Below, piece after piece: positions 1 through 10,008 of a stretch of 64,000 nt of DNA (positions are counted from its first letter, which is position 1; each line of letters starts with the position of its first letter). The notes beneath the pieces are model-generated. The model was not told the DNA's origin. It saw nothing but the letters and a program-made list of their open reading frames with translations, and did not search any database. A program made the translations under genes and the position numbers. This DNA is from Planctomycetota bacterium (GTDB taxonomy: Bacteria > Planctomycetota > Planctomycetia > Pirellulales > Lacipirellulaceae), in contig JAJDEF010000019.1 in the NCBI GenBank assembly GCA_029259945.1, positions 1-64,000 of the forward strand, read 5' to 3'.

Positions 1-115
1 AAAACTCCCGAATATTGTCCGCTAAAACGCCAAACAGCCATATACGTGCCAAAACTCAGGCCCACAAAAAATAGAAACCCCTAGAAACGGAGCCCCAAAC
101 ACCAGCCGCACCCCC

Positions 116-156
116 GAGTTTTGTCCATTTTGTCACCAAACGCCGTGACAAAACTC
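116..156 (-). terminator. Possible hairpin terminator after the redox fusion gene
   Basis: A perfect 10-bp inverted repeat (GAGTTTTGTC at 116-125, GACAAAACTC at 147-156) lies 7 bases beyond the stop codon of the minus-strand gene. A competing 8-bp repeat (129-136 with 146-153) overlaps it. There is no long T tract, so intrinsic termination is only possible, not certain. The first 115 bases show nothing else. Confidence 0.4.
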
Positions 157-163
157 ACCCCGA

Positions 164-2005
164 TTATCGGACGCCAAAATCGGTACGTTCGAATTTGACC
201 CGAAGATTCAACATCTCTTGCTCCGACTGCAAACCGTAGCGCACCGTAGCCTCTGGATCAGGATTGTTGGGGTTGTAGTGCGAATTATCGAAATGAGTGA
301 CTGAGTAGAGTGCATCACCCGCCTTAAGGCGAAGGGGATTCACAAATTCATAAGTGCGTTGCCAATTAATATCGTAGGCCGAGACCTTTAAGATCAATTG
401 ACGCTGCTCGATATCGGTGCCAGGACTTTCAACTTTGTAGAGAGTAAAGTCTTTACCCCTGTAGTGCATGTGGGGTGCAAGTGCATAGATGATTACATCG
501 GTTTTAAATTGATAATAGTTCTTCTTTTCGTAATGGGCGTCGTGGGGTCGGAGACCAAGGTCTTTGCGGTTGAAAACTTTGGTCTCTAGCACGTGCTCTG
601 GTTTTTCCTTCGCCCAAATAATACCCATCCTCGAAATATCAGATTCTTCAGATTTGCCTGTAGGCGTGTAGTGCATTTCGAAAAAGATGTCGTGGCCGGC
701 TGGTAGACGGATTGCATAGCCCTCGGGATAGGTACGAGCATTAAACGGGTCGCCCGAGACATAGTCGCCCACCTTTTTGACTTTGTCGCCGGTCAGGCCG
801 TAGAGAGCCAACATGGCTCGCGTAGCAGAGAGTGATTGTTTGGTCGATCGGCCGAGTATGGCGCCAATGTGATGGACTACGGCCTTGTTGCCAGGCCGAA
901 GTTCAATGGCCTGAATATAGCGGTCTTCCGAGAAGTTGGCTCGGATATGGTAGTACTGATATTCGTCGAAGCGAAATTTTGGAACCACATACGGTTCTGG
1001 CATTTCAAAGACGAGATCAGGGGTGCCAATCTTCCAAGCGTCGGCGTTTGGCCAAACCTGCAAAGGCGGGGCGTCTGCACGATTACCCGGTGGGCAGCCG
1101 CGTTCGACCCAGGCTCTAAAGAGATTGATTTCGTCGTCAGTAAGTCGGTGATCGTTTTTGAAACCACCCAGGCCATTCGTGCCGTCGGTCGACGCGTGCC
1201 AGGGTGGCATCAAACGGTTTTCGATCCGACTCAACATAACGTCGCTCATCGAGGCGACAAGTTCATAAGAGTCGAACGCAGAGAATAACTCGGCGCCGAT
1301 TTCACCTTCGCGATGACACTGAGTGCAGCGGTCTTGTAAAAAACGGGTAATGTCACGGTAGTAAGTCGCGTTGTCGTAGGCTGCCTGATCGTGGAATGCT
1401 TGTTTCGCAATATTGCAACCCGATGCAGCCGTTTCAGCGATAGATGGTTTTTTGCCAGCGACGAAACTTGCTAAGGCATTGGCTAAATAGGTTTGTTTGC
1501 CGTTTGAAGTCCCTCCGCCGAACCACATGCCGTCGACTTGCCCACGATAGTAAAGCGTGGAATCGTCAAAGCCATTGCGGGTATCAAGCACCGCGACACC
1601 AGGAGTGGTCGTGAGTCCCAGACGCTCATGCCAAGGGTTGTCGGGATCATCTTTGAAGACGGGAAACGCCATCTGAGTGTCGACCGCGTACTCGGCGATC
1701 GCCTTGAGGTCGTCCATCCCATTAGGAAACAGGGCAATGAATTGAATGCCCTGCTCGTCATACTGCTTTTGAAGTGCGTTGAGCGTAGGTACCAGCCGTT
1801 GCGCAAGGGGGCAAATGGTCGAAAAGGTAACGACTATCAGCGCTTGGTTTTTCTTCGAAGGGTAGTCATAGGTCAGTTGCTGCGGCAAACGCGTGTCGCC
1901 CCAGCGACCGGTCAGTACCGGCGTAGCCGCTACGACCAGTTCAGCAAACAAAACGGTTACAAGCAGACCGAGAATCAGTCGTGTGCATTTGTGGCTGTAA
2001 AACAT
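164..2005 (-). CDS. Secreted thioredoxin-fold / cytochrome c / copper monooxygenase-like fusion protein
   Basis: The 613-residue product has a signal peptide (hydrophobic residues about 9-27, ending VVAA). A thioredoxin/redoxin fold follows, about 35-185, with a single cysteine (C65 in STICPLA) and no CxxC pair. One c-type haem site, CTQCH, is at 227-231, with a nearby MPPWH that could give the distal ligand. The C-terminal part (about 340-610) resembles the copper type II ascorbate-dependent monooxygenase fold: HH at 378-379, EMHY with H445 and PHMHYRG with H512/H514 are candidate copper ligands. This domain combination is typical of planctomycete exported proteins. The substrate is unknown; a periplasmic redox or oxygenase role is inferred. 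It is divergent from the next gene. Confidence 0.8.
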   Translation of the reverse strand: MFYSHKCTRLILGLLVTVLFAELVVAATPVLTGRWGDTRLPQQLTYDYPSKKNQALIVVTFSTICPLAQRLVPTLNALQKQYDEQGIQFIALFPNGMDDLKAIAEYAVDTQMAFPVFKDDPDNPWHERLGLTTTPGVAVLDTRNGFDDSTLYYRGQVDGMWFGGGTSNGKQTYLANALASFVAGKKPSIAETAASGCNIAKQAFHDQAAYDNATYYRDITRFLQDRCTQCHREGEIGAELFSAFDSYELVASMSDVMLSRIENRLMPPWHASTDGTNGLGGFKNDHRLTDDEINLFRAWVERGCPPGNRADAPPLQVWPNADAWKIGTPDLVFEMPEPYVVPKFRFDEYQYYHIRANFSEDRYIQAIELRPGNKAVVHHIGAILGRSTKQSLSATRAMLALYGLTGDKVKKVGDYVSGDPFNARTYPEGYAIRLPAGHDIFFEMHYTPTGKSEESDISRMGIIWAKEKPEHVLETKVFNRKDLGLRPHDAHYEKKNYYQFKTDVIIYALAPHMHYRGKDFTLYKVESPGTDIEQRQLILKVSAYDINWQRTYEFVNPLRLKAGDALYSVTHFDNSHYNPNNPDPEATVRYGLQSEQEMLNLRVKFERTDFGVR

Positions 2006-2160
2006 GGGTAAGGCCTCTATTGCAGTTGAAGAGGTTCGCGCAATTTAGGGTAAAAGTCCGACGTCGGCCCTGTCTATGGCTAAGAGTTCAGTAAGAGACG
2101 CTACTTAAATAATAGTTCACCGGAATCGCGTCCGGAGAATTAGTTTTGGATAGGTGAAAA

Positions 2161-4089
2161 ATGTTACGACGTTTGGCTTCCCTAGGTTTCCTGCTGGTAA
2201 CGCTGATTATCGTTACCCCGCTTGTGTATGCAGAGCATGAGAGCGGTGTGTGGGAAGTTTTCGAGGGGGCAGAGCAGCGTTTTCAACCGCCCGAAAAAGA
2301 GTGGTTCTACGAAACCCAGCAAGCGTTGCGGGATGAAGCAACGCGAGTAAGCCATAAGCTGGAAGCTCAAGGCGCGGAATACGAGTATGCCTGGAAGACG
2401 CACCTGAGATGGGATCTGCTCGAGCGAAACCTGGGTACGATCCCGTCGGTGAAAGTCGCCGAGCTTCGCGAAGTCCGTCGGTGGCTTTATTCCAATCGCA
2501 AAGGGCTAGAGACCGCCTACTTTGCAGACCTGCGGCGCTCGATGGATGAATATCTAGATGCGGCCGAGACTTTTTCACAGGACGATCTACAGGCAACCTT
2601 TTACGACAAGTTGGCACAGGCGAGAGCGTTATGCCGAAAGCTTGACGAGGAGCCATCGGATGTAAACGCCGCAGCGTTGGGGCGAGTGCTGGGCTGGTTT
2701 GAGCAAACCAGGCAGCTTTCCGAAGAAACCGCGGCTGTGCGAAAAGCAATGTCATTGCCGAATGCACAAATTCTGATTTCGCACGCTCTCATACAGCGGA
2801 TTTTTGAATCTCAGACAAAGGAAGTCTCAGAGACAGTTCCCGTCCTAGGGCAAGAGACGTTACCTCCTTCGAGGCTACTTCGGCGTTCGCGAAAACTGAC
2901 GATCCGAGGTCGGGCAACGACCCAGGGAAAGGTGTCTTTGGAAGTTGCTCCCAACGAGGAAACAGCGGAAGTCGATCTTGTATATCGAGGAACCGTCGAT
3001 TCGCGATGTCGTGCGATGATAGGGCCAGTGACACTTCATCTGCGAACTCTCGGAACGGCTTCGGCATTGAAACCCATATTTATTGGCCCCTCTGGATTGT
3101 CGCTGGGAGCGACCATCGTCCATCCAAAGATTACGAACACGTTAGAGAAAGTGACGAGCAATAGTCCGCTATTTCGCCAGATAGGCGAACGGCAGGCAAA
3201 TCAACCAGAATCGAAAGCCTATAAGGACGCACGTGCAAGGTTCAGAACCGTGGATCTCTTGAAAAAAGAGCTGGACAGACGAGTGGAATCGGTTCTGGCG
3301 GAGATAAAGGCTGAATTTGATCGTACTCAAGATTCTTCAGGCCCGTTCAGCGAAGTGACTGCCCCGCTATTACGAGAAGGTGCCACGCCCTACTTTCATA
3401 GTTCGAGTAGTACACCCAATGAAGTGGTGCTCAACGGGTTTTCAGGGAATCGAGGGCAGTTTGGCGCGTCTTTTTCTTGTCCTACCAAGATTGCAGATGC
3501 CGACATACAAGCCCAATTACATGTCTCGTTTGTCAACAACATGGCAGAGACGATTCTTGGTGGAAAGACGATTACCGACACCTTCTTTATGCGTTATGCC
3601 AAGGTATTGCACGCAGAGCTGCCCATGCCGTTGATGGTCCATTCTCGTAGTAAACGATGGACGGTGACGATGGCAAAACATCGGCCACTCGAGTTGGTGA
3701 TTCCCGCGAAGAATCAGTTTCAATTTATTTTTCGTGCCACGGGGTTAGAAATCGATGGCGAACAGTATTCGGCACCAATGATCGCGAAGTTTACCTACGC
3801 GATGGTAGATAACGGTTTTGGCGAGATGGATCTAGTACGAGGTGAGGACATAAAATTAGAAACTTCGTTAGCCACAGTGCCACGAGAGTTCCTGCGCAAG
3901 AAAATCGCCACGTTTTTTGCTCCCGCCTTTCGCGGGGGCGGGGTCGTCATCCCCGATGGAGGAGTGCTAGGGGCGTTACGTGGCATTGAGTCTGAGGGTG
4001 TGATGGCTGAGAACGAGTGGATCGTCGTCAGCGCCAAAATCCCTCAGAAGGTTCTCGACGAAGTATTACGGTTACGTGAGCAGAACTAA
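2161..4089 (+). CDS. Secreted protein of unknown function
   Basis: A 642-residue protein beginning with a clear signal peptide (MLRR, hydrophobic core, cleavage likely after VYA near residue 24). The first third is helical and charged with possible coiled-coil character. The rest alternates beta-rich stretches and contains no catalytic motif I can name. No membrane segment follows the signal, so a periplasmic location is likely. The ATG start is supported by the signal peptide directly after it; no strong ribosome site is visible. It ends only 8 bases from the converging next gene. I do not recognise the family; such proteins are common as planctomycete-specific hypotheticals. Confidence 0.7.
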   Translation: MLRRLASLGFLLVTLIIVTPLVYAEHESGVWEVFEGAEQRFQPPEKEWFYETQQALRDEATRVSHKLEAQGAEYEYAWKTHLRWDLLERNLGTIPSVKVAELREVRRWLYSNRKGLETAYFADLRRSMDEYLDAAETFSQDDLQATFYDKLAQARALCRKLDEEPSDVNAAALGRVLGWFEQTRQLSEETAAVRKAMSLPNAQILISHALIQRIFESQTKEVSETVPVLGQETLPPSRLLRRSRKLTIRGRATTQGKVSLEVAPNEETAEVDLVYRGTVDSRCRAMIGPVTLHLRTLGTASALKPIFIGPSGLSLGATIVHPKITNTLEKVTSNSPLFRQIGERQANQPESKAYKDARARFRTVDLLKKELDRRVESVLAEIKAEFDRTQDSSGPFSEVTAPLLREGATPYFHSSSSTPNEVVLNGFSGNRGQFGASFSCPTKIADADIQAQLHVSFVNNMAETILGGKTITDTFFMRYAKVLHAELPMPLMVHSRSKRWTVTMAKHRPLELVIPAKNQFQFIFRATGLEIDGEQYSAPMIAKFTYAMVDNGFGEMDLVRGEDIKLETSLATVPREFLRKKIATFFAPAFRGGGVVIPDGGVLGALRGIESEGVMAENEWIVVSAKIPQKVLDEVLRLREQN

Positions 4090-4097
4090 GCGGCGCC

Positions 4098-6080
4098 CTA
4101 GCGAATAGAGCTATTGCTCGCGGAGATGTTATTGCCAGCGCGCGCTTGAGGCGCTAATTTGCTGAGAGTTGCTCCCACGACAAACCAGCCGTCTTCCCCG
4201 CTTTGGATGATGGTGCCCGCAGGGCCAAAGTAGCGGCGAACCATTTCGAATTCGGGTAGCTTACGCCCATCGATCTTTTGCTCGCGAAGGATACCTTCAT
4301 CTTCGTCGTCGGGTGCGGTGAGCAAGCGGTTCAGAAAACGACCGAAAAGCGTTTCCGATTCAGGCATTCGGCCTTGCCGTAGTAATTCGTAGACCGGGCG
4401 ATAAACCTCGTCGGTACGAAGGAAGGTACGCGCCGAAATCGGCCCTGACACCAGGTGAGACAGTGCGGCATCGACTTCTCGGTAGTCGCCAGCCGTACTG
4501 AGCATATCATTTGGCCCTTGTTGAGAGAGAACGCGTTTGAGGAAGTCGACGTGGGAAGCAATAAACAACTTGCCATCGGTCACGCAGACAGCAGAGGTGG
4601 GAACACCGGGATCGGCTGCACCAAAGTTGTCGCCCTCTTCCACAGGGTCGAGTAGATCGAGATCACCGATTTCGATGTCGAGATCAGAAAGGTCTTCTTC
4701 CGCCTCTTGAATTTCCCAAACAACCTTGCCTTCGTACTCCGTTTGTGTAGCGTTAGGGTCGCTGTCCATAAATTTTTCGACCGTGGCAGCGATAGCCGGT
4801 TCGTCTTCCAATTCAACAACAAACAGAAATCGCTCACACTTGGGTGTTATTGGTAGCTCGTAGTCGGTCACTAGCACGACACGCTGGCCAAGGTGTTCGA
4901 CAAAATCTTTTTGAACGTCGACTTGTGGGCCATAAGGGTCACGTTCGAGGCCTTCTAGAACCCCAGCAAAGGCTTCATCGTAGCCAGCAAACTTGTCGAA
5001 GAGAGATTCAAAATTTCTAAAAGCGTTATCGAGGTCACAGTTAAAAGTGCGGTAGCTGGCCAGCTTGCGAGGAAGCCACGGATTCGCAGTCAGGGTTTTG
5101 CTGTTGGGGAATTTCATCATCCGCATGGCCTTACGGTATCTATTTGGCTCCCCTGGTATGGGGGGGGCATAAATTGCGGTACGATGAAGCAATTCGAACG
5201 ATCCTCCGACTGCAAGATTAACAAATCCTCCAATGCCTTGAATGGCGTTGAAGCCTTCGGAGTTGAAAATCTTAAGGTAGTCTTTGCCAGGAGTCTTTTT
5301 ACCGGAGTTTTCCAGCGAACGAGCTGCGCGAGCATAGCCGAATGGGTCGAAATACCAGCGGACTTCTGGTGCGAGACCGTCCGCCTCTTTCAAGCAGCGA
5401 TTCACCGTTGCTTGGTACGCTGGAACGTCGACAAGTCGCCCGCCAGACTGACCATCGAAACGTCGCAACATTTCTTGTGCTTCGAGTGGGCTATCGCTCG
5501 CGCAAAACATTTTGTTTTTCACAAAGAAAACGGCAGTTTGCTCGACTTGTAGCTTCTTCTGGGGCGGTATTGTGTAGGTAACAAACGTAGTGCCAGAGAC
5601 CTCAGATTCGGTTCGTGTGGCATGACGCTCCGAAAGTTCCTCGTCTACCTTTTCTAGCATTTCCTGCAATTGGGCTTCGTGGCCGGTGATATCCACGGCA
5701 AGCAGAATGGCTGCTCGCTCATTAGCTCGCTCGACTAAACCGAGGCCGATTTCGCCACCTGCAATATCGCTCAGGTCTTCGAGATGGAGTCCCAGCTTAT
5801 CGTTGACGCCCGTCATTTTACGTTGAAGCTGTTTTTTCAAGTCCTTGACGAAGGGTTTCATCGTTTTGTCTTGAACTAACTGGCCTATCTGAGTTTGTTG
5901 CCAGTGTTGTTTCAGTGTCTGGATGTCTAATACCGAGGCAAACCCGCGAGTCTCTGAGGACATCAGCGTATCGGTAGGCACGCCAGCTAACGCGGCGTTT
6001 CCTAGTAGAGAAACCACTAGGGTAAGCAAGGCGGCGAATGACAAAACGTATGAGAAGGGAGCTCGTCTAACCAAGATCAC
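4098..6080 (-). CDS. Secreted protein of unknown function
   Basis: A 660-residue protein with a signal peptide (basic start, hydrophobic residues about 12-32, ALA cleavage region). The mature part has repeated acidic and charged helical segments, including EQTAVFFVKNKMFCAS and a long Asp/Glu-rich stretch around residues 450-480. The alternation of short beta-like strands with phrases such as GLVERANERAAILLAVDITG is reminiscent of DUF3352-type planctomycete proteins, but I cannot assign it firmly. No enzyme motif is visible. It has its own upstream gap of about 1 kb. Confidence 0.7.
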   Translation of the reverse strand: MILVRRAPFSYVLSFAALLTLVVSLLGNAALAGVPTDTLMSSETRGFASVLDIQTLKQHWQQTQIGQLVQDKTMKPFVKDLKKQLQRKMTGVNDKLGLHLEDLSDIAGGEIGLGLVERANERAAILLAVDITGHEAQLQEMLEKVDEELSERHATRTESEVSGTTFVTYTIPPQKKLQVEQTAVFFVKNKMFCASDSPLEAQEMLRRFDGQSGGRLVDVPAYQATVNRCLKEADGLAPEVRWYFDPFGYARAARSLENSGKKTPGKDYLKIFNSEGFNAIQGIGGFVNLAVGGSFELLHRTAIYAPPIPGEPNRYRKAMRMMKFPNSKTLTANPWLPRKLASYRTFNCDLDNAFRNFESLFDKFAGYDEAFAGVLEGLERDPYGPQVDVQKDFVEHLGQRVVLVTDYELPITPKCERFLFVVELEDEPAIAATVEKFMDSDPNATQTEYEGKVVWEIQEAEEDLSDLDIEIGDLDLLDPVEEGDNFGAADPGVPTSAVCVTDGKLFIASHVDFLKRVLSQQGPNDMLSTAGDYREVDAALSHLVSGPISARTFLRTDEVYRPVYELLRQGRMPESETLFGRFLNRLLTAPDDEDEGILREQKIDGRKLPEFEMVRRYFGPAGTIIQSGEDGWFVVGATLSKLAPQARAGNNISASNSSIR

Positions 6081-6327
6081 AGTAATCCTACCTGGTGAGG
6101 GCCCGGTGGCCAGCGTTGAGAGAATGGGGAAACGCGTGGGACTGTAGTGATTTATCGGCGAACGGGCAACGGATATCTTGCCTGGCTAGCATTACTAGGT
6201 AGAGCTTACCCAACACGAACAATAGTTCCCAGCCGTAGAAACGCTTTGTGATAAAATAGGTAGTTTACAACAAAAGGCAAGACACATCCTGACTGAGGCA
6301 GGCGGGCTACGCGCGTAATGATGCTGG

Positions 6328-6457
6328 AAAATTGCAAAGAAGCGCAAAAAATGCGGGCCTCGGACGAGCCAAAGCACTCTTTGACTAAACGAATCGGTCA
6401 GGGGCAATTGAACCAGTTCGCCAAAGTTCATCCGAGGCCCCGCGGGCCAGCAATTTT
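6328..6457. ncRNA. Candidate structured RNA or leader element
   Basis: Two nested pairings are visible. An outer 8-bp stem joins AAAATTGC (6328-6335) to GCAATTTT (6450-6457). An inner stem joins GCGGGCCTCGGA (6353-6364) to TCCGAGGCCCCGC (6431-6443), with one bulged base. The roughly 66-base interior is mostly unpaired by eye. It does not match RNase P, SRP RNA or tmRNA signatures, and the size is short for 6S RNA. The right arm recurs as a 15-base identity at 63624-63638 before a pilin gene. Strand and function are unknown. Confidence 0.35.
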
Positions 6458-6822
6458 TAAGGAGCCTGGCGGCCATTGATCCGGCTACCAAACCCTGCCC
6501 TCCAGTAGGGCATTTCTCGTGCCAGCTGCAGGGGTAGCTCGAGGGTTGTGACCCGTTGCTCTACCCTATAAGTCTCTTTGCCATATAGAGTTACTGTGAG
6601 ACAGGAAGCCTGCAGGGCTCTTGGAATCTCCACGAGTCGACTGCTTAGGAGCCGGCATTACGTACGCCTTGGCTGTAGTAAACTTGCTCGAATTGCATGG
6701 AATTGCGACATGGTAGCCGGCGCTGTGAGTGTTGACTTCAGAAAGTCTCAAAATCGTCCCATATTGGGATCACAAGCGATTGCTAGTAGTAGCAACCCTT
6801 TTATAAATAGGAGGTTACGCAG

Positions 6823-6915
6823 ATGCCTATGTTGCGATCTGTAAGTAGATTCCGAGTTGGTGTCCTGGTGTGGGCTGTAGATGATGTTCTCATTCTGGGA
6901 GGGGGGGCAAAGTAA
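6823..6915 (+). CDS. Possible small protein, 30 residues
   Basis: An ATG at 6823 sits 8 bases after a perfect AGGAGG (6809-6814), far better than the ribosome sites of most genes here. The frame encodes a short basic start, then a hydrophobic stretch (VGVLVWAVDDVLILGGG) and ends at TAA 6913-6915. It could be a small membrane peptide or a leader peptide for the region before kdsA. With only 30 codons, chance cannot be excluded. Confidence 0.3.
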   Translation: MPMLRSVSRFRVGVLVWAVDDVLILGGGAK

Positions 6916-7122
6916 TCGAGATGTCAGATCGAGCCACTATTTCTTCCAAAGAGATGGTCGCTGTGGCATACGCAGAGAGGCGGATACGGACTTTTTTCTA
7001 GGGGAATTCTGGATTTTGTTTTGTGGAACTATCCTGCCGCATAGTTCGTAATTGGTAATGAGGTTATATTGCTGCCTCGTTGACGAACGTTTTCCCTGTC
7101 GCTTGCCTAGAGAAGCATCCCT

Positions 7123-7968
7123 GTGCCCAATTACCCCACCGAGATCGGTCCTTATCGTTGCGGTAATAATCAGCCTTTGCTGTGGATTGCTGGGCCATGC
7201 GTGCTTGAAAATCAATCGCTGGCGTTTGAGATCGCCGAAGAATTAGCTCGGGTGGCTAGTCTGCTTAATATTCAGCTGGTGTTTAAGGCATCGTTCGACA
7301 AAGCGAATCGGACCAGCAGCGATGCTTTTCGAGGGCCGGGGCTTGATGCTGGCTTGGCGATTTTGTCGGCAGTGAAAAAATCGACCGGCCTACCAGTGAC
7401 CACCGACATCCATGAGCCAGGGCAAGCCTCTGCGGTTGGCGAAGTCTGCGACTTAATACAGATCCCCGCCTTCTTGGCCCGACAGACCGACCTGTTGGTT
7501 GCAGCTGCACGCACGGGTAAAGCGGTGAATGCTAAGAAGGCACAGTTTATGTCGCCTAGCGACATGCAACACGTCGTGACCAAGTTAACGGACGCAGGTT
7601 GTCAGAATGTTCTCCTTTGCGAACGGGGTACTTTTTTTGGTTACGGTCGTTTGGTGAACGACATGCGGGCGATTCCAGAAATGCAAGCGTTCGGTGTGCC
7701 TGTAATTTTTGATGCCACCCATAGCGTGCAAGAGCCGGGTGGATTGGGAGGGGCGACCGGAGGTAACCGAGCCATGGTCGAGCCCCTAGCTCGCGCGGCA
7801 ATGGCGCTTGGAGCTGAAGGCTTATTTTGCGAAACACACCCTAATCCCGATCGGTCGCCCAGCGATGGCGCAAACATGCTTCCTCTCGGAGAAGTTGAAA
7901 ATGTGATGCGACGTTTACTTGCGATTCGAGAAGCGACCGTCAACCTTGTAGAGACCCACCGTGAGTAA
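7123..7968 (+). CDS. kdsA: 3-deoxy-8-phosphooctulonate (KDO-8-P) synthase
   Basis: A cytoplasmic enzyme condensing phosphoenolpyruvate with arabinose 5-phosphate to KDO-8-phosphate, the first committed step to the KDO of LPS inner core. The 281-residue length fits the family. Characteristic segments are IAGPCVLE near the start, [34 protein letters not shown], and [12 protein letters not shown]. The start is a GTG at 7123; downstream methionines lie inside the conserved barrel. The end overlaps the next gene by 8 bases, so the two are probably co-translated. Confidence 0.95.
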   Translation: MPNYPTEIGPYRCGNNQPLLWIAGPCVLENQSLAFEIAEELARVASLLNIQLVFKASFDKANRTSSDAFRGPGLDAGLAILSAVKKSTGLPVTTDIHEPGQASAVGEVCDLIQIPAFLARQTDLLVAAARTGKAVNAKKAQFMSPSDMQHVVTKLTDAGCQNVLLCERGTFFGYGRLVNDMRAIPEMQAFGVPVIFDATHSVQEPGGLGGATGGNRAMVEPLARAAMALGAEGLFCETHPNPDRSPSDGANMLPLGEVENVMRRLLAIREATVNLVETHRE

Positions 7969-9997
7969 GTTACGTCTTACCTTGATCGCAGGTGCTGTGC
8001 TTCTAGGCACGGTGTGGTTTCTTTCTAATCGTGGGAACCATCGTCGGTCAGCACCGCGAATGCGCCCTGCAAGCCAATGGTCAGGTAATTCTAGTGATAG
8101 TTCTGCGGTACTGCTCAGCACCATTGCGATGGCGCTGAACGATTTACCAGGCGAGTCCGTTTTAGAACTCGCACCCCCGAAGCCAATTTTGGATGATGCC
8201 AAGAGCGCCGATGGCAAAGAAGTGTTAGCAATATGCAATGTCACGCCGGAGGTGCCAGATGGCCCCTACAATTACCTGAAAGTACCCAATGGCAATGCCA
8301 ACTTCCGGCGTCTTGGGGTTCGTGCCGGGGATATCGTTCGGTACTTCGTTGCCACCGATCAAGAAAGTAGCCAGCTTGGCATTCAACAGCGGACCTATTT
8401 TGAACTCTCCGTACGTCGATTGGATGTGCATGACCCTCAGAATGCGCTAATAGTTGAAGGGGGGCTCAACAGCTCGGTGTTGGTGCCAGAGCGTATTGAG
8501 GTTTGGCGTTTTTCGGATCGACGGATGAACGAGATTCGTAAGCGGCTGAATCGCTACATTAAACGCCGCGAACCGGCCATGAGGTGGGAACCAAGCCCGG
8601 ACGAGGGGGCACTCACTCAGTTACTTGATCGACTCAATCAATGGTTGCGCAATCTTCGTAAAACTGAGAAAGGCTGGCAACTTGATTCGCGTTTGGCTCA
8701 GTTGCCTAAAAAATTGCACGAAACCAAGGTGCTAGAGCCTTATCTGTCGGCGGAGGCGCTCGGCGGTGGGCCTTTCGAACCGTTTGAAATCAGAGAACTG
8801 CAGCAGGCCATTTGGTTTCGAGATATCTCGGGTTGGGCGAAGGGCCACGCATGGAATGATGTCGAGGTGGCTACCATGCTATTCGATTGGACCGTTCGTA
8901 ATATCCAGCTTGATCGACCCGACGAGAGAAATATTGTTCATCGGCCATGGCAAGCGCTGATGTATGGTCACGGCACGGCGGAGCTTCGCGCTTGGATATT
9001 TGTCGAGCTTTGCCGTCAGCAGCAGTTGGATGTGGTGCTCCTGCGATTTGGAACAGAAAAAGACGAGCCGCGTCCTTGGTTAGCTGCGTTGCTGAGCGAA
9101 GGGCAACTCTATTTGTTTGACCCACGGCTAGGGCTGCCTATTCCTGGAGAAGACCCGCAACATGTGGCGACTTTGGCCGAAGTGATTGCGGACCCCGCGT
9201 TGCTGAGAAAACTTGATATCGGTGAGGAGTACCAATACCCAATTTCGTCGGAAGCGGTCATCCATTGCGAAGCTTGGTTAGTCGCTTCACCATTGCAGTT
9301 GTCTCATCGAGCAACATTGCTACAGCAAGCACTCGAAGGTGATGATTTTGTGGTGTTGTCAGCCGATAACGAACGATTGGAAAAAACTCTTGAAGAGGGC
9401 AAACAGGTTGAGTCGGTGCGGCTGTGGCCGTTCCCTTGGCAATCCATGGTGATTGAGCAAACGTTGCCGCTAGATGTTCGCCGAATCGCAGCGCAGCGAT
9501 TTATAGTGTTCGCGCAACGGCCCCGGTTGTGGAAAGCACGTACCTTGCATTTTCAAGGAACGAAACCTGTGCCCTTCGAGCAGCGTAACGATCCCCTGGC
9601 CCAGCCCGAGGAGGGGCATGTCGAAGCGATGGAGCTCTATCGCAACAAGCGAGTCCGGGTGCCTGAGGCCGTTTTAGCAAGAGTCGAGCTTGCCAAGCAA
9701 GTGATTTATCGAAGAGCAAAGAACGATGCCAGCTATTGGGTGGGATTGCTGAGCTACGATCGAGGTAGGTACGAGGTTGCCGAGCATTGGCTAAGAGATC
9801 GCACCTTAGAGGCACTGCCCAATGGCCCGTGGGCTGCCGGGGCTCGATACAACTTAGCACGAGCGCTCGAGGCCCAGGGGAAACTGGCGGAGGCGATCGA
9901 ATTATTAGAAACCGATGATTCTCTGCAACGGCACGGCAATTTGCTCCGGGCGCAACAACTCAAGCAGAAAATGAAGGCAGGCAGCGCAGAGCAGTAA
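7961..9997 (+). CDS. Membrane-anchored transglutaminase-like protein, probably inactive, with C-terminal TPR
   Basis: A 678-residue protein with a GTG start inside the end of kdsA. An N-terminal membrane segment (about 5-22) anchors it. A transglutaminase-like core spans about 295-395: a helix ([15 protein letters not shown]), then [17 protein letters not shown] at 338-354, then [11 protein letters not shown]. At the position where active members have cysteine in the G-x-C motif, this protein has alanine (A340), so peptide cleavage or cross-linking is not expected. A TPR-like pair of helices ends the protein (about 610-670). The role may be structural or ligand-binding; the family assignment is moderate. 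Confidence 0.65.
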   Translation: MSKLRLTLIAGAVLLGTVWFLSNRGNHRRSAPRMRPASQWSGNSSDSSAVLLSTIAMALNDLPGESVLELAPPKPILDDAKSADGKEVLAICNVTPEVPDGPYNYLKVPNGNANFRRLGVRAGDIVRYFVATDQESSQLGIQQRTYFELSVRRLDVHDPQNALIVEGGLNSSVLVPERIEVWRFSDRRMNEIRKRLNRYIKRREPAMRWEPSPDEGALTQLLDRLNQWLRNLRKTEKGWQLDSRLAQLPKKLHETKVLEPYLSAEALGGGPFEPFEIRELQQAIWFRDISGWAKGHAWNDVEVATMLFDWTVRNIQLDRPDERNIVHRPWQALMYGHGTAELRAWIFVELCRQQQLDVVLLRFGTEKDEPRPWLAALLSEGQLYLFDPRLGLPIPGEDPQHVATLAEVIADPALLRKLDIGEEYQYPISSEAVIHCEAWLVASPLQLSHRATLLQQALEGDDFVVLSADNERLEKTLEEGKQVESVRLWPFPWQSMVIEQTLPLDVRRIAAQRFIVFAQRPRLWKARTLHFQGTKPVPFEQRNDPLAQPEEGHVEAMELYRNKRVRVPEAVLARVELAKQVIYRRAKNDASYWVGLLSYDRGRYEVAEHWLRDRTLEALPNGPWAAGARYNLARALEAQGKLAEAIELLETDDSLQRHGNLLRAQQLKQKMKAGSAEQ

Positions 9998-10008
9998 ACC
10001 GGCTGATT

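Larger units (their letters stand above)
6081..7122. other. 1-kb gap between the secreted protein gene and kdsA
   Basis: No long reading frame with coding character is present on either strand. The gap holds a long inverted-repeat structure (6328-6457), a short hairpin GCCCT/AGGGC near 6500, and a 30-codon frame with an excellent ribosome site (6823-6915). Parts of the gap must also serve as promoter regions for the flanking divergent genes; I see no convincing sigma-70 promoter. Confidence 0.6.

Noticed and set aside
6152..6159. GCCGATAA on the minus strand, like a sigma-28 -10 element before the 660-residue protein gene
   Set aside because: No TAAA-type -35 element is found 15 bases upstream.
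6545..6590. tRNA-like GGTAGAGC segment on the minus strand
   Set aside because: The phrase resembles a D-arm, but no acceptor stem, matching anticodon stem or T-arm GTTCGAATCC sequence lies at the right distances.
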